Shown: positions 18,567 to 27,575 of the stretch, piece after piece | How positions within the stretch are numbered: position 1 is the stretch's first letter | Layout of the letters: every line of letters begins with the position of its first letter | Origin: Clostridium bornimense | GTDB taxonomy: Bacteria; Bacillota; Clostridia; Clostridiales; Clostridiaceae | Direction: 5' to 3' | DNA: 64,000 nt | Assembly (NCBI RefSeq): GCF_000577895.1 | Contig: NZ_HG917868.1 | Location: 682,001 to 746,000 of the forward strand | Notes under the pieces: model-generated | The model's database searches: none | What the model was told of the DNA's origin: nothing | Seen by the model: the letters and a program-made list of their open reading frames with translations, nothing else | Position numbers and translations under genes: made by a program

Positions 18567-18764
18567 ATGGCTTATTTTTCTAAAACATCGGAGAAGATAA
18601 CGCCTGAAAGTTACTTCTCCAAAGTGAAATCTATTACTGTGCGTGTGTGCGTTACTAACTGCACAGGCACTTTTTATATTACAGACCTATTGCTGCAGCC
18701 GGGTTCGGTTGCCACGGGATGGGTAGGTCATCCCTGCGAAATCAAGTGGGTGCTTGATGGCTAA
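18567..18764 (+). CDS. Small tail-tip protein, second half of a CBM-like domain
   Basis: 65 residues. VRVCVTNCTGTFYITDLLLQPGSVATGW matches the final strands of CBM4/9-type jelly-roll domains, whose first half appears at the end of the upstream Tal gene in another frame. It may be an intact accessory protein, or the detached end of Tal after frameshifting. TGGAGG lies 6 bases before ATG 18567, so it can be translated. It overlaps the next gene by 8 bases. Confidence 0.55.
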   Translation: MAYFSKTSEKITPESYFSKVKSITVRVCVTNCTGTFYITDLLLQPGSVATGWVGHPCEIKWVLDG

Positions 18765-19320
18765 ACCAGTATTTATCCGTTTGGCAGAGGTCATCAACAA
18801 AAAGCAGGATATGCGTGTTGTGAGCGTTACCGTGAAACCTACCATCACGAATTGCTCCGGCACAATTTGGTTTACCGACCTCATGCTGCAAGAGGGACCG
18901 GCACTGACAGGATATGTGCCACACACGGAGAGTCGACTTGTGAAAGGCTCTAAGGTATGGTTCAACGGTGTGGTACGTTCTGCGGAAACTGTGATTGTCT
19001 GTAACCTTGGAGAAACCTCCGGAGGATTGGATATTCATATTTATCCGAAATGCGATATGACGGCAGGTTCGGTGCAGCTTTCCCAAGGCGTGGGAGGTCA
19101 GAATGTCAGATTTCCCAATGCAATGGCAGCAGAAGATGATCTGGCTTTACTTGCTTCTGTTAGGGAATGCACAAAGAATGGCGTCACAGAGCCGAAAGAG
19201 GGTTTTTATCAATACAGTGCGGCTTGGGATTCCAAGCACAAGGTCACCTTGGAGGACGGTAAGTCTGCCAGGGTGCTTTTTGAATTACAGGAAATGACGG
19301 ATGGAGGTGTATCGATTTGA
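18757..19320 (+). CDS. Phage tail-tip structural protein
   Basis: 187 residues. Residues 20-60 repeat the half-CBM pattern of the preceding gene (SVTVKPTITNCSGTIWFTDLMLQEG). Next is a beta-rich part (SKVWFNGVVRSAETVIVCNLGETSGGLDIHI) and a C-terminal domain ending with an LFELQEM strand. Probably part of the baseplate; no enzyme motif. The start is ATG 18757; the last 4 bases overlap the TTG start of the glycosidase-like gene. Confidence 0.65.
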   Translation: MAKPVFIRLAEVINKKQDMRVVSVTVKPTITNCSGTIWFTDLMLQEGPALTGYVPHTESRLVKGSKVWFNGVVRSAETVIVCNLGETSGGLDIHIYPKCDMTAGSVQLSQGVGGQNVRFPNAMAAEDDLALLASVRECTKNGVTEPKEGFYQYSAAWDSKHKVTLEDGKSARVLFELQEMTDGGVSI

Positions 19321-21785
19321 GGGATAAACTCAAAGGCAAACGCATTATGGTGTGGACATTCATGGGTAATGCCCGTATGTATGAAGCACTCCGTAATTAC
19401 GGTGACCGCATTGATACCATCGGTCTGTTTTCTTTTAAGGTAGACAGGACAGGAACAATTACGGAAAGTGGTGTAACCATTAGCAGTATGATGACCTATA
19501 TCAATAAATGGCCACACATTCGATGGTTGCTTACCGTTGCAAATGATGGAGCTAATTCTATTTTCAAGGCACTTCGTGATAATACAAACGGTGCACAGGA
19601 TAAATTCTGCTCGGAACTTGTCCGTATTATGGAAAAGTACCCGTGGTGTAATGGTGTGGATATTGACCTTGAAAAGGGTGATGATTATTCCACTCACGCA
19701 GCGTCCACAGCTATGTTCAAGCATATTTATGAAACCGTAAAAGCATACGATTCCACCAAGGAGATGAATATCTGCCTGCCGGGTATGACCTCGGTTAATG
19801 GCTCAGTCGGTGGAGAAAACTGGTGCGTATATGGGGATTTGGATAAATATTGCGATACGGCATCCATCATGAGCTATGGTATGGCATGGGCGGGTTCTGC
19901 ACCTGGCCCTGTTTCTCCGAGAAGTTGGCTTGAGGGCATTTACGATTATGCAACAAAAGTGATGAACCCCGACAAGGTATTCCTTGGTATGCCTGCCTAT
20001 GGTTGGAACTGGCAGATATATGATACACCGGAGAACCTGGGCAAATATTACCGTGGTACATCCAACACTTATTATGCAGCGAAATACTGGATGCAGGGCA
20101 TTTACAATTTTACCGATGATGCACCTCCGCAGCCATTCATTCCGATAGTTTCTTATTGGGACGATTACGATATGGGACCGTGGGCATTGCCTCACGTGTA
20201 CGATTATATGGAAGGAAGAGATGCAACGGATTATTCTTATCCGCTAATGACTGAAACCTATAACCGCAGACGATATCTGACCGCTTATGCAAAACAGCAG
20301 CATACCAAATTCGGAGATATCATCATTGACCACGATGCCGAGCCGGACAGCTACGGCGGTGTGGTTTCGGTATCGAAAACACTGGTCACTTTGGGTGATG
20401 AGGGTACAGCTACCTACAAATTTAAGATTCATGAGGCAGGAACTTATGATGTAGCGGTTCGTTTGTGTTACCCGTTCTGGGATAAAAACAGCATCTACGC
20501 ATCACTGGATGGTGACACCGTGCATTTTTCGGAAAGCCGTCTGTGGTGGCCGTATTGGAGAACTACCTTCTGGGCGACACTTGCCAAGGGAGTGAGCCTT
20601 TCTGCGGGAGAGCATACGCTGACCATTTCTGTCGGTGTAAACGGTGTGCAGTTTTATGGTTTCCGTGTATGTACCAATTTTTCTGAAGAACCTACGGCGG
20701 GAGAAGCGGAATACACCCTTGCTCCACGAAAGTTCAAAGACGTGAACGGAGATATGGTGGGTCCTGCGACAGGGTTCAAGCTGACACTTGAGATGCTCCG
20801 CCGAAAGCCTGACTCGGCTCTTGTGTGGTATGAGGACTTCCGTGATGAAGAAAAAATACCGGAAAGCTACTGGACGGTTCTCTCCGGTGAGTGGGATGTA
20901 TGGCAAGACCCGGACAGCACGGCAAACCGACCGTATTCACAGCTTGAGGGTTACGGTCAGCTTGCGTGGAATTACGGTAGTTTTTCGGATATTCATCTGA
21001 GGGCGCAGATTATCTTCCCGGAAGATGGTGGAGGCAAAGCGGGAATTTTCCTTGGCTCATTATTCTGCTGTTATAACTATGACAGTCAGCGTGTTGAGTT
21101 GTATGAGGGTTCTACGCTGAAAGGTAGTTATGCCACCAGTTTTTCCAAAACAGCAAAGGCAGACCTTCGCAGCAACCCGAATGTTTATACCATTGAAATG
21201 CGTAAGCGTGGCAGTAAGGTGCGTGTATATTCCTCTGCATCCAACACACTGCGATTTACGGCAACGGTCAGTGATGTCAGCGGTTATGCAGGCATACGCT
21301 CCGATAACAAGGTAAACTGTCAGTTGCTCCGATTGGGTGATGCCTGGACGTATGAACCGTATGAGAGGTTCGATGTGGTAATGCCGGATGGAACGGAAAC
21401 TTCCTATGGCAGGATTGAGCGAAGCAACTGTACATGGGATGAGGAGTTCCAGGTATTCACGCTGACTTCCGATGTGGAGGAATCGTCCACAAGGGATGAA
21501 AGTATCTCCCTGGACTATGAGTTCTACCATTCCCATGTGATGGCTTTGGAGTGTGGCAATGACTACACGGCAAAAATCATCCCAAGGGATATCAATATAT
21601 GGATTTCCAGACTGTTCCTTGGGGATTCAGACGGCTTTTCTATTCTGTATTATCAGGATGTGGACAGCCTGATCTATTGGGCGAACCAGGCAGCATACCG
21701 ATGGAAACTGCGAGGGATGTGTATGTGGTCCCTTGGGCAGGAGGATATGCGTATCTGGGAATGGCTGCCCAAGCAAACTGAATAA
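19317..21785 (+). CDS. GH18-type glycosidase tail protein with inserted beta domains
   Basis: 822 residues. Residues 1-300 carry GH18 landmarks: the catalytic DxxDxDxE-like GVDIDLEKGD (glutamate near residue 123), MSYGMAWAGSAPGPV near 184 and LGMPAYGWNW near 225. The last barrel strand appears only at the very end (RGMCMWSLGQEDMRIWEW), about 430 residues later. Between them lie a CBM-like domain (about 335-460) and a LamG/DUF1080-like domain (about 510-670). It presumably cuts N-acetylhexosamine-containing wall polymers or capsules during adsorption. The start is TTG 19317, coupled to the previous stop. Confidence 0.85.
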   Translation: MRDKLKGKRIMVWTFMGNARMYEALRNYGDRIDTIGLFSFKVDRTGTITESGVTISSMMTYINKWPHIRWLLTVANDGANSIFKALRDNTNGAQDKFCSELVRIMEKYPWCNGVDIDLEKGDDYSTHAASTAMFKHIYETVKAYDSTKEMNICLPGMTSVNGSVGGENWCVYGDLDKYCDTASIMSYGMAWAGSAPGPVSPRSWLEGIYDYATKVMNPDKVFLGMPAYGWNWQIYDTPENLGKYYRGTSNTYYAAKYWMQGIYNFTDDAPPQPFIPIVSYWDDYDMGPWALPHVYDYMEGRDATDYSYPLMTETYNRRRYLTAYAKQQHTKFGDIIIDHDAEPDSYGGVVSVSKTLVTLGDEGTATYKFKIHEAGTYDVAVRLCYPFWDKNSIYASLDGDTVHFSESRLWWPYWRTTFWATLAKGVSLSAGEHTLTISVGVNGVQFYGFRVCTNFSEEPTAGEAEYTLAPRKFKDVNGDMVGPATGFKLTLEMLRRKPDSALVWYEDFRDEEKIPESYWTVLSGEWDVWQDPDSTANRPYSQLEGYGQLAWNYGSFSDIHLRAQIIFPEDGGGKAGIFLGSLFCCYNYDSQRVELYEGSTLKGSYATSFSKTAKADLRSNPNVYTIEMRKRGSKVRVYSSASNTLRFTATVSDVSGYAGIRSDNKVNCQLLRLGDAWTYEPYERFDVVMPDGTETSYGRIERSNCTWDEEFQVFTLTSDVEESSTRDESISLDYEFYHSHVMALECGNDYTAKIIPRDINIWISRLFLGDSDGFSILYYQDVDSLIYWANQAAYRWKLRGMCMWSLGQEDMRIWEWLPKQTE

Positions 21786-21792
21786 CGGCTTT

Positions 21793-21826
21793 AAGGGTAT
21801 CTGCCAATGTGGTGGGTGCCCTTTTT
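21793..21826 (+). terminator. Possible terminator after the tail genes
   Basis: AAGGG pairs with CCCTT across an imperfect stem of about 30 bases, followed by TTTT. Weak, but located exactly between tail and lysis genes. Confidence 0.4.
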
Positions 21827-21860
21827 GCATACAAAAAATTATGAAAGCGAGGATTTAACT

Positions 21861-22283
21861 ATGAAGGATTTATGGAACACCATTCAAATCATCTTTGCCG
21901 CCATCGGTGGTTGGCTCGGCTGGTTTCTCGGTGGGTTTGACGGTCTGCTTTACGCACTGATTGTTTTCGTGGTTGTGGATTATATCACGGGAGTCATGTG
22001 TGCTGTGGTGGACAAGAACCTTTCCAGTTCGGTCGGATTTAAGGGCATTTGTCGAAAAGTGTTGATTTTTGCGATGGTCGGCGTGGCACACATCCTGGAT
22101 GCCAATGTCATCGGTGACGGCAGTGTGCTGAGAACGGCGGTTATTTTCTTCTACATCTCCAATGAAGGTGTCAGCCTTTTGGAAAACGCATCCCATCTTG
22201 GTTTGCCGATTCCGGAGAAGATGAAGGAAATCTTGGAGCAACTTCATAACCGTGCAGAAAATACGGAAAGTGAGGGAAAGTAA
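21861..22283 (+). CDS. Phage holin (Phage_holin_4_1 type)
   Basis: 140 residues with hydrophobic segments at about 8-24, 29-46 (LLYALIVFVVVDYITGVM), 66-80 and 90-105. The VVDYITGVMCAV signature is characteristic of the toxin-secretion/phage-lysis holin family. It forms membrane holes that release the amidase. GCGAGGA precedes ATG 21861, and one base separates it from the amidase gene. Confidence 0.92.
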   Translation: MKDLWNTIQIIFAAIGGWLGWFLGGFDGLLYALIVFVVVDYITGVMCAVVDKNLSSSVGFKGICRKVLIFAMVGVAHILDANVIGDGSVLRTAVIFFYISNEGVSLLENASHLGLPIPEKMKEILEQLHNRAENTESEGK

Positions 22284-22284
22284 C

Positions 22285-23229
22285 ATGAATTTACACAAAC
22301 TTATTTTAACGGAAAATGCCTGCTACAAGGCAGGTAAGAAAATCACGGTCAAAGGCATCATGGTTCATTCCACGGGTGCCAACAACCCTAATCTGAAACG
22401 CTATGTGGGTCCCGACGATGGTCTGCTTGGCAAAAACCAGTATGGCAATCACTGGAACACTTATCATCCCGGAGGAAGAGAGGTCTGCGTTCATGCCTTT
22501 ATCGGCAAGTTGGCTGACGGCACTATCGCAACCTATCAGACACTCCCTTGGAATCATCGTGGATGGCACGCCGGAGGCAGTGCAAACAATACTCATATCG
22601 GTTTTGAAATCTGCGAGGACGGTCTTACGGATTATGCCTACTTTAAGAAGGTGTACCGTGAGGCTGTAGAACTTTGTGCCTACCTTTGTAAGGAGTACGG
22701 ATTGACCGAGCAGAACATCATCTGTCACAGTGAGGGTTATAAACAGGGCGTTGCATCCAACCACGGAGATGTGATGCACTGGTTTCCGAAACACGGCAAG
22801 AGCATGGATACTTTCCGTGCCGAGGTAAAGGCTCTGCTTGCTGCCGATACCAAGGAGGACACCGAAGATACTGCCGAGCCTGTGGTGACCTATCCCGAAA
22901 AGCTGACATCCGGTTATTACCGTGTGCGTAAGACATGGAAGGACAGCAAATCCCAGGTAGGTGCGTATCGTATTCTTACCAACGCAAAGGCAGCTGCCGA
23001 TAAGAACCCCGGCACTTTTGTTTTTGCCAATGATGGAACTGCCATTTACCCTGCGGATAAAACTACCGAGCCGGATTACCGTATCCATACGGTGGTCAAG
23101 GGAGACACTTTATGGGAGATTGCCGAGCAGTATCTTGGTAAAGGTGCAAGATACACCGAAATTAAAAAGCTGAACGGACTGACTTCCAATGTGATTTATA
23201 GCGGTTGGAAACTGAAGATTCCGAACTAA
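22285..23229 (+). CDS. Endolysin: N-acetylmuramoyl-L-alanine amidase with LysM
   Basis: 314 residues. Residues 15-190 are an Amidase_2 domain with zinc ligands in GIMVHSTG (first His), ICHSEGY and the later GDVMHWF region. A linker segment with an SPOR-like pattern (GYYRVRKTW...AYRILTNAKAAAD) follows at about 210-250. A C-terminal LysM (HTVVKGDTLWEIAEQYLG) binds peptidoglycan. It cleaves between MurNAc and L-Ala. No signal peptide, so export depends on the holin. GAGGGAAAG precedes ATG 22285. Confidence 0.95.
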   Translation: MNLHKLILTENACYKAGKKITVKGIMVHSTGANNPNLKRYVGPDDGLLGKNQYGNHWNTYHPGGREVCVHAFIGKLADGTIATYQTLPWNHRGWHAGGSANNTHIGFEICEDGLTDYAYFKKVYREAVELCAYLCKEYGLTEQNIICHSEGYKQGVASNHGDVMHWFPKHGKSMDTFRAEVKALLAADTKEDTEDTAEPVVTYPEKLTSGYYRVRKTWKDSKSQVGAYRILTNAKAAADKNPGTFVFANDGTAIYPADKTTEPDYRIHTVVKGDTLWEIAEQYLGKGARYTEIKKLNGLTSNVIYSGWKLKIPN

Positions 23230-23233
23230 GACG

Positions 23234-23273
23234 ATGCCCTTTGAGGATTTTTCCTTGAAGGGCATTATTTTTT
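23234..23273 (+). terminator. Terminator of the late operon
   Basis: ATGCCCTT pairs perfectly with AAGGGCAT, and an inner AGGA/TCCT stem stacks on it. A T-rich tail (TATTTTTT) follows. It lies directly after the endolysin. Confidence 0.85.
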
Positions 23274-23280
23274 GCTTTTA

Positions 23281-23326
23281 AGGGGGTTCGATTCAGCCTG
23301 TCTTTTCGCATATAGGCAGAGGAAAC
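23281..23326 (+). repeat. Conserved intergenic motif AGGGGGTTCGA, copy 1
   Basis: AGGGGGTTCGA, about 9 bases, then TCTTTTCGCATATAGGCAGAGGAA. It matches copies at 43433 and 47651 base for base in the core and in the GC(T/A)TAT segment. Hairpin potential is weaker here than in the other two copies. Confidence 0.6.
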
Positions 23327-23358
23327 ATTTCCACTGTTGAATGATTGGAGGAATCGAA

Positions 23359-23574
23359 ATGGAAGTACAGAGAATTGAGAATTTTAAGATACCAAATGCC
23401 GTTGCACATGAGATTACGCAGGAAGAATTGCAGAAGGAATATGATTATTACAGGGCGCAGAAAGTCTTGGAAACCATGTTTATGTTCGGCATGATTTCCG
23501 TGGATGAATTCAACAAAATAAGCGAAAGAAACCGTCAAACTTTCTCTCCATATTTATCTGAGATTATGCCCTAA
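23359..23574 (+). CDS. Small SHOCT-like protein preceding the recombinases
   Basis: 71 residues. The C-terminal part (FMFGMISVDEFNKISERN) has the short helical pattern of SHOCT domains (often found as a small helix near membrane or oligomeric proteins); the N-terminal segment ITQEELQKEYDYYRAQKV is helical. It precedes the serine recombinases by 60 bases. It could be a directionality or accessory factor, but nothing proves it. The start is ATG 23359, with GGAGG 8 bases upstream. Confidence 0.6.
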   Translation: MEVQRIENFKIPNAVAHEITQEELQKEYDYYRAQKVLETMFMFGMISVDEFNKISERNRQTFSPYLSEIMP

Positions 23575-23579
23575 ATGAC

Positions 23580-23621
23580 TTGCTATATCAGCGATTCTAC
23601 GGGAATATGTCCATACCGAAA
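23580..23621 (+). promoter_or_regulatory. Conserved promoter-like motif, copy D (recombinase promoter)
   Basis: TTGCTA, 17 bases, GAATAT, then TCCATACCGAAA. The upstream 16 bases TGCCCTAAATGACTTG are identical to those before copy B at 59347. The core differs more from copies A-C (CTACGGGAATATG in place of TTAGAGTGATATATG). Confidence 0.55.
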
Positions 23622-23634
23622 GCGAGGTGAGTTG

Positions 23635-25197
23635 ATGAAAAGGATAACAAAAATTGAAGAAAATAAAGCCTTATCGGTTAAGAAGAAAACCCGCGTTGCT
23701 GCCTATTGCAGAGTATCCACGGCAAGCGATGAACAGCTTATCAGTCTTGATACGCAGAAAGCACATTATGAGGATTATATCAAATCCAATGTCGACTGGG
23801 ATTATGCAGGGATATTTTACGATGAAGGTATCACAGGCACGAAAAAGGAGTGCCGTGACGGTTTGAATTCCCTGATAGATTCTTGCGAAAAAGGGCTTGT
23901 GGATTTGGTCATTACAAAGTCCATCAGTCGTTTCAGCCGAAATACCACAGACTGTTTGGAACTGGTAAGAAAGCTGATTGGTCTGAAGGTTACCGTGATT
24001 TTCGAGAAAGAGAACATTAACACAGAAAGCATGGAAAGTGAGTTGATGCTTTCTATCTTAAGCAGTCTTGCAGAAAGTGAGTCGGTTTCTATTTCTGAAA
24101 ACAGCAAATGGTCAATACAGAAACGCTTTCAGAATGGAACCTATATTATTTCCTATCCGCCTTATGGATATGAAAATGTAGGCGGAGAAATGATTGTTGT
24201 ACCGGAGCAGGCAGAGATTGTAAAAAAGATATTCGAGTATACGCTTGCTGGGAAAAGCACTCATGCCATTGCAAAGGAACTGAATGACTGTGGAGTGACA
24301 AGTAAAAAAGGTGGAAAATGGACTCCCGGAGCCATCAATGCGATTATCCGCAATGAAAAATTCACAGGCGATGTGATTTTTCAAAAGACATATACGGACA
24401 GCCAATTCAGCCGCCATACCAATGATGGCGAGTTAAATCAATATCTGTGTGAAAATCATCATGAGCCGATTGTAAGCCATGAGATTTTTGACAAGGCAAA
24501 CGAGGTTCTGAATCAGCGCGGCAGAGAAAAAGGCAATGGAGAGCGAACCGAACGCTATCAGAACCGTTACGGATTCTCAGGCAGAATCAAGTGCGGAGAA
24601 TGCGGCGGAGTCTTTAAAAGAAGAATCCACTATAAACCGAGTGGAAGTTATATTGCTTGGTGTTGCACCCAACACATTGAGGACAGGAATTCCTGTTCTA
24701 TGAAGTACATTACGGATGATGGGATAAAAGCAGCATTCCTTACCATGATGAATAAACTGATATTTGCCCATCAGAGGGTACTAAAACCGCTTCTTCACAG
24801 CCTGCAGGGATTTGATGATAAGGACAGGCTTTTGCAGATACAAGAATATGAAACAAAGCTGGAAAAGAATATGGAGCAAAGGCAGGTACTGACGAGCCTT
24901 ATGGCAAGCGGATTGTTAGAGCCGGCACTTTTCAGTAAAGAAAACAATGCTTTGATTTTGGAAGAGAAGCATTTGCAGGAAGAAAAGAAACAAATGATAA
25001 ATTCCGTCAGCGGTGACAGGACAAAGATTGAAGCCTTGGAGACACTTATAAAATTTGCATCCGGCAGTGAGATGCTGACGGAATATTCGGATGAGATATT
25101 CCTTTCCTATGTAGAAGGGATTACAGTGCTTTCCAGAAAAGAAATCGTCTTTGAACTGAAGTGTGGACTGAAATTAAAGGAAAGGTTGGTGGGATAA
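23635..25197 (+). CDS. Large serine recombinase 1
   Basis: 520 residues. The resolvase-type catalytic domain (about 20-165) has the nucleophile serine in YCRVSTASDEQ, plus arginines in ISRFSRNT. A recombinase DNA-binding domain (about 180-285, PPYGYENV) follows, then a zinc ribbon (IKCGECGG ... WCCTQHIEDRNSC) and a coiled coil ending in the KEIVFELKCGLKL strand. It catalyses site-specific integration or excision. It ends where the next gene begins (TAATG). Confidence 0.93.
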   Translation: MKRITKIEENKALSVKKKTRVAAYCRVSTASDEQLISLDTQKAHYEDYIKSNVDWDYAGIFYDEGITGTKKECRDGLNSLIDSCEKGLVDLVITKSISRFSRNTTDCLELVRKLIGLKVTVIFEKENINTESMESELMLSILSSLAESESVSISENSKWSIQKRFQNGTYIISYPPYGYENVGGEMIVVPEQAEIVKKIFEYTLAGKSTHAIAKELNDCGVTSKKGGKWTPGAINAIIRNEKFTGDVIFQKTYTDSQFSRHTNDGELNQYLCENHHEPIVSHEIFDKANEVLNQRGREKGNGERTERYQNRYGFSGRIKCGECGGVFKRRIHYKPSGSYIAWCCTQHIEDRNSCSMKYITDDGIKAAFLTMMNKLIFAHQRVLKPLLHSLQGFDDKDRLLQIQEYETKLEKNMEQRQVLTSLMASGLLEPALFSKENNALILEEKHLQEEKKQMINSVSGDRTKIEALETLIKFASGSEMLTEYSDEIFLSYVEGITVLSRKEIVFELKCGLKLKERLVG

Positions 25198-25622
25198 TGG
25201 CACATATACCCTACGGATATAAGATTGTAAATGGAAAAGCAGAGGTTGATGAAAAACAGGCTGAGGTAGTCATAAAGCTGTTTGATGGCTACATTGCAGG
25301 ACTTGGATTAAAGCCTGCGGCAGAGAATGCGGGTCTTGATATTTATCATGGCAGTGCAGGGAGAATGCTAAGAAACACGCATTACCTTGGCGATGAATAT
25401 TATCCTGCCATTATCGACAGAAAGCGTTTTGATAAGGCGGAAGAAATCCGAATATCGAGAGCATCTTCCTTGGGCAGGGTCAGAGAACTGCAGGCTGCAC
25501 AAAAGCCTGTGGCGGATACAAGGTTTACCATGCCGTCTGCTGAGAGAAAATTTGCAGATCCATTTTCACAGGCAGAATATGCTTACAGCTTGATTGAAAG
25601 TGAGGTGGCGATGAGTGAATAA
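25197..25622 (+). CDS. Recombinase-domain protein lacking the catalytic domain
   Basis: 141 residues. The start [22 protein letters not shown] matches the PF07508 'recombinase' DNA-binding segment of large serine recombinases, but no resolvase domain with serine precedes it and no zinc ribbon follows. It lies between two full recombinases, sharing TAATG with the first and 8 bases with the second, so all three are co-translated. It may act as a DNA-binding partner or directionality factor. Start ATG 25197. Confidence 0.78.
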   Translation: MAHIPYGYKIVNGKAEVDEKQAEVVIKLFDGYIAGLGLKPAAENAGLDIYHGSAGRMLRNTHYLGDEYYPAIIDRKRFDKAEEIRISRASSLGRVRELQAAQKPVADTRFTMPSAERKFADPFSQAEYAYSLIESEVAMSE

Positions 25623-27180
25623 GAGTATAACAGTTATCCCAGCACGAAAGCGTGTGGGAAATACAGTAAACAAAGAAGTAAAGCCGAAGCTCAGGGTCGC
25701 AGCGTACTGCCGTGTCAGTACCGACAGCGATGAGCAGGCTACCAGTTATGATGCACAGGTGGAGCATTACACCAATTTTATACAGAAAAATGAGGAATGG
25801 GAGTTTGCCGGTATATTTGCTGATGATGGTATATCCGGCACCAATACCAAAAAGCGTGAGGAGTTCAACCGCATGATTTCTGAATGTATGGAAGGTCATA
25901 TTGATATGATCATTACAAAGTCCATCAGCAGATTTGCCCGTAATACCCTTGACTGCCTTCGATATATAAGACAATTAAAGGAAAAGAATATTCCTGTATT
26001 TTTTGAGAAGGAAAATATCAACACTATGGATTCCAAGGGCGAGGTTCTGCTGACCATCATGGCCAGCCTTGCACAGCAGGAATCAGAATCCTTAAGCAAG
26101 AATGTAAAGATGGGGATGCAATTCCGATTCCAGAATGGCGAGGTGCAGGTCAATCATAATCGATTTATGGGATATACAAAAGACGAAGATGGACATCTCA
26201 TCATAGAGCCTGCCGAGGCAGAAATCGTCAAACGAATTTATCGTGAATACTTGCAGGGGGCAAGTTTAAAGCAAATCGGAGACGGATTGATGGAGGATGG
26301 AATTTTAACGGGTGCAGGAAAACCAAAGTGGCGTCCGGAATCAGTGAAGAAAATTCTGAAAAACGAGAAGTATATCGGTGATGCCCTTCTGCAAAAGACC
26401 TATACCGTAGATGTTCTTACCAAAAAGCGAGTAAAAAATAACGGCATCGTTCCACAGTATTATGTAGAGAACAGCCACGAAGCGATTATCCCTCGTGACA
26501 TTTATATGCAGGTGCAGGAAGAGATGCTCAGACGAGCCAATCTTCACAGTGGAGCGAATCGGAAGAAACGGGTTTACAGCAGCAAATATGCACTTTCCAG
26601 CATTGTGTATTGTTCAAAATGCGGAGACATTTATCGCAGGATTGCTTGGAACAACCGTGGAAAACACTCCACGGTGTGGCGATGCGTAAACCGTGTGGAG
26701 CATGGTCCCGACTGCTGTGATGCACCAACCGTGCAGGAATCGGAATTGCAGAATGCTGTGGTAAAGGCAATCAATATGGCACTCGGCGGAAAGGATGATA
26801 TGCTTGCCGTTTTGGAAGAGAATATAGCAATGGTGCTTGCATTGGAAGATGAAAATTCAATGGAAAGTATCGATGCCAAACTGGAAGAACAACAGCAGGA
26901 ACTTCTTAGGCGAGCCAATTCAAAGTTGGATTACGAAGATCTTGCTGATAATATAGACAATCTTCGGGAGCAAAAACTTAATGTTATGGCAGATAGTGCA
27001 GAACGAGAAGCCTTGAAGCAACGCATTTCTGAGATGCAACAGTTCCTTGCCGAGCAGACAGGACAGATTGAAGCATACGATGAAACCTTGGTTAGACGAA
27101 TGATTGAAAAAATAACGGTTCATCAGGATAAATTCACGGTTGAGTTTAAATCCGGCATGAGCGTGGATGCGGAGAGATAA
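25615..27180 (+). CDS. Large serine recombinase 2
   Basis: 521 residues, with the same layout as recombinase 1: [11 protein letters not shown] nucleophile region, ISRFARNT, a recombinase domain, a zinc ribbon ([10 protein letters not shown] ... [13 protein letters not shown]), a coiled coil at about 400-470 and a C-terminal VEFKSGM strand. It is clearly different in sequence from recombinase 1, so not a recent duplication. The start is GTG 25615 with GAGGTGG upstream. It is followed by a strong terminator. Confidence 0.93.
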   Translation: MNKSITVIPARKRVGNTVNKEVKPKLRVAAYCRVSTDSDEQATSYDAQVEHYTNFIQKNEEWEFAGIFADDGISGTNTKKREEFNRMISECMEGHIDMIITKSISRFARNTLDCLRYIRQLKEKNIPVFFEKENINTMDSKGEVLLTIMASLAQQESESLSKNVKMGMQFRFQNGEVQVNHNRFMGYTKDEDGHLIIEPAEAEIVKRIYREYLQGASLKQIGDGLMEDGILTGAGKPKWRPESVKKILKNEKYIGDALLQKTYTVDVLTKKRVKNNGIVPQYYVENSHEAIIPRDIYMQVQEEMLRRANLHSGANRKKRVYSSKYALSSIVYCSKCGDIYRRIAWNNRGKHSTVWRCVNRVEHGPDCCDAPTVQESELQNAVVKAINMALGGKDDMLAVLEENIAMVLALEDENSMESIDAKLEEQQQELLRRANSKLDYEDLADNIDNLREQKLNVMADSAEREALKQRISEMQQFLAEQTGQIEAYDETLVRRMIEKITVHQDKFTVEFKSGMSVDAER

Positions 27181-27198
27181 GAAAATATCAACGGTCAG

Positions 27199-27226
27199 CA
27201 CCTTGCAGAAATGCAGGGTGTTTTTT
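27199..27226 (+). terminator. Terminator after the recombinase cluster
   Basis: CACCTTGCA pairs with TGCAGGGTG (one T-G pair) around a GAAA loop, followed by six T. It marks the likely transcriptional end of prophage A. Confidence 0.9.
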
Positions 27227-27288
27227 GTTTTATATGTAAACTATTTTAAAAATATTTTTGTTATAATGTAATTATTTGAAAAATAATG

Positions 27289-27317
27289 TTGAAATATATC
27301 TAAAACAGTTGTATAAT
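27289..27317 (+). promoter_or_regulatory. Consensus sigma-A promoter of the GHKL operon
   Basis: TTGAAA at 27289-27294, a 17-base spacer, and TATAAT at 27312-27317. Predicted start near 27324, giving a short leader with GAGGAGG before ATG 27346. Confidence 0.85.
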
Positions 27318-27345
27318 TAAGAAAGTGATTGAGGAGGATATATCT

Positions 27346-27570
27346 ATGGCTGAAACAAAACACGAGAAATTTGTACGAGTAGCAGAATCAAGAACTAATA
27401 AGATAATAGACATGATTAGACTTTTAGGTAATTGTTCGAGTACAGCCACTTATGAATATACGGATGAAGATGTAAAAAAAATATTTACTGCAATTGAGCA
27501 AGAATTAAAGGTTTGCAAGAGCAAATATCAAGATACAAGTAATAAAGAAAGTAAATTCAAACTGAGGTGA
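27346..27570 (+). CDS. Small helical protein preceding the GHKL ATPase
   Basis: 74 residues, nearly all helical and charged (KHEKFVRVAESRTNKIIDMIRLLGNCSS ... DVKKIFTAIEQELK). I know similar small proteins upstream of restriction or helicase genes in Bacillota, but no biochemical role. Possibly a regulatory or structural subunit. ATG 27346 is preferred over GTG 27325, as GAGGAGG is 8 bases upstream. It overlaps the ribosome site of the ATPase gene. Confidence 0.7.
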   Translation: MAETKHEKFVRVAESRTNKIIDMIRLLGNCSSTATYEYTDEDVKKIFTAIEQELKVCKSKYQDTSNKESKFKLR

Positions 27571-27575
27571 TAAAA

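Larger units (their letters stand above)
1..27180 (+). mobile_element. Prophage A (right portion, HK97-type siphophage)
   Basis: A continuous co-directional run of packaging, head, tail, lysis and serine-recombinase genes. Gene order is that of a tailed temperate phage: TerL, portal, protease, capsid, connectors, tail tube, chaperone, tape measure, Dit, Tal, holin, amidase, recombinases. The left end lies outside the window. The right end is inferred to be just after the last recombinase, because a terminator follows and composition then drops to AT-rich DNA. No attachment core could be identified, since serine-recombinase cores are only a few bases long. Replication genes are not in the window for this element. 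Confidence 0.9.

Noticed and set aside
23281-23300. GGGGGTTCGATTC, resembling a tRNA T-arm (possible tRNA or att remnant)
   Set aside because: No acceptor, D- or anticodon arms around it. The same GGGGGTTCGA recurs at 43433 and 47651 as part of terminator hairpins.
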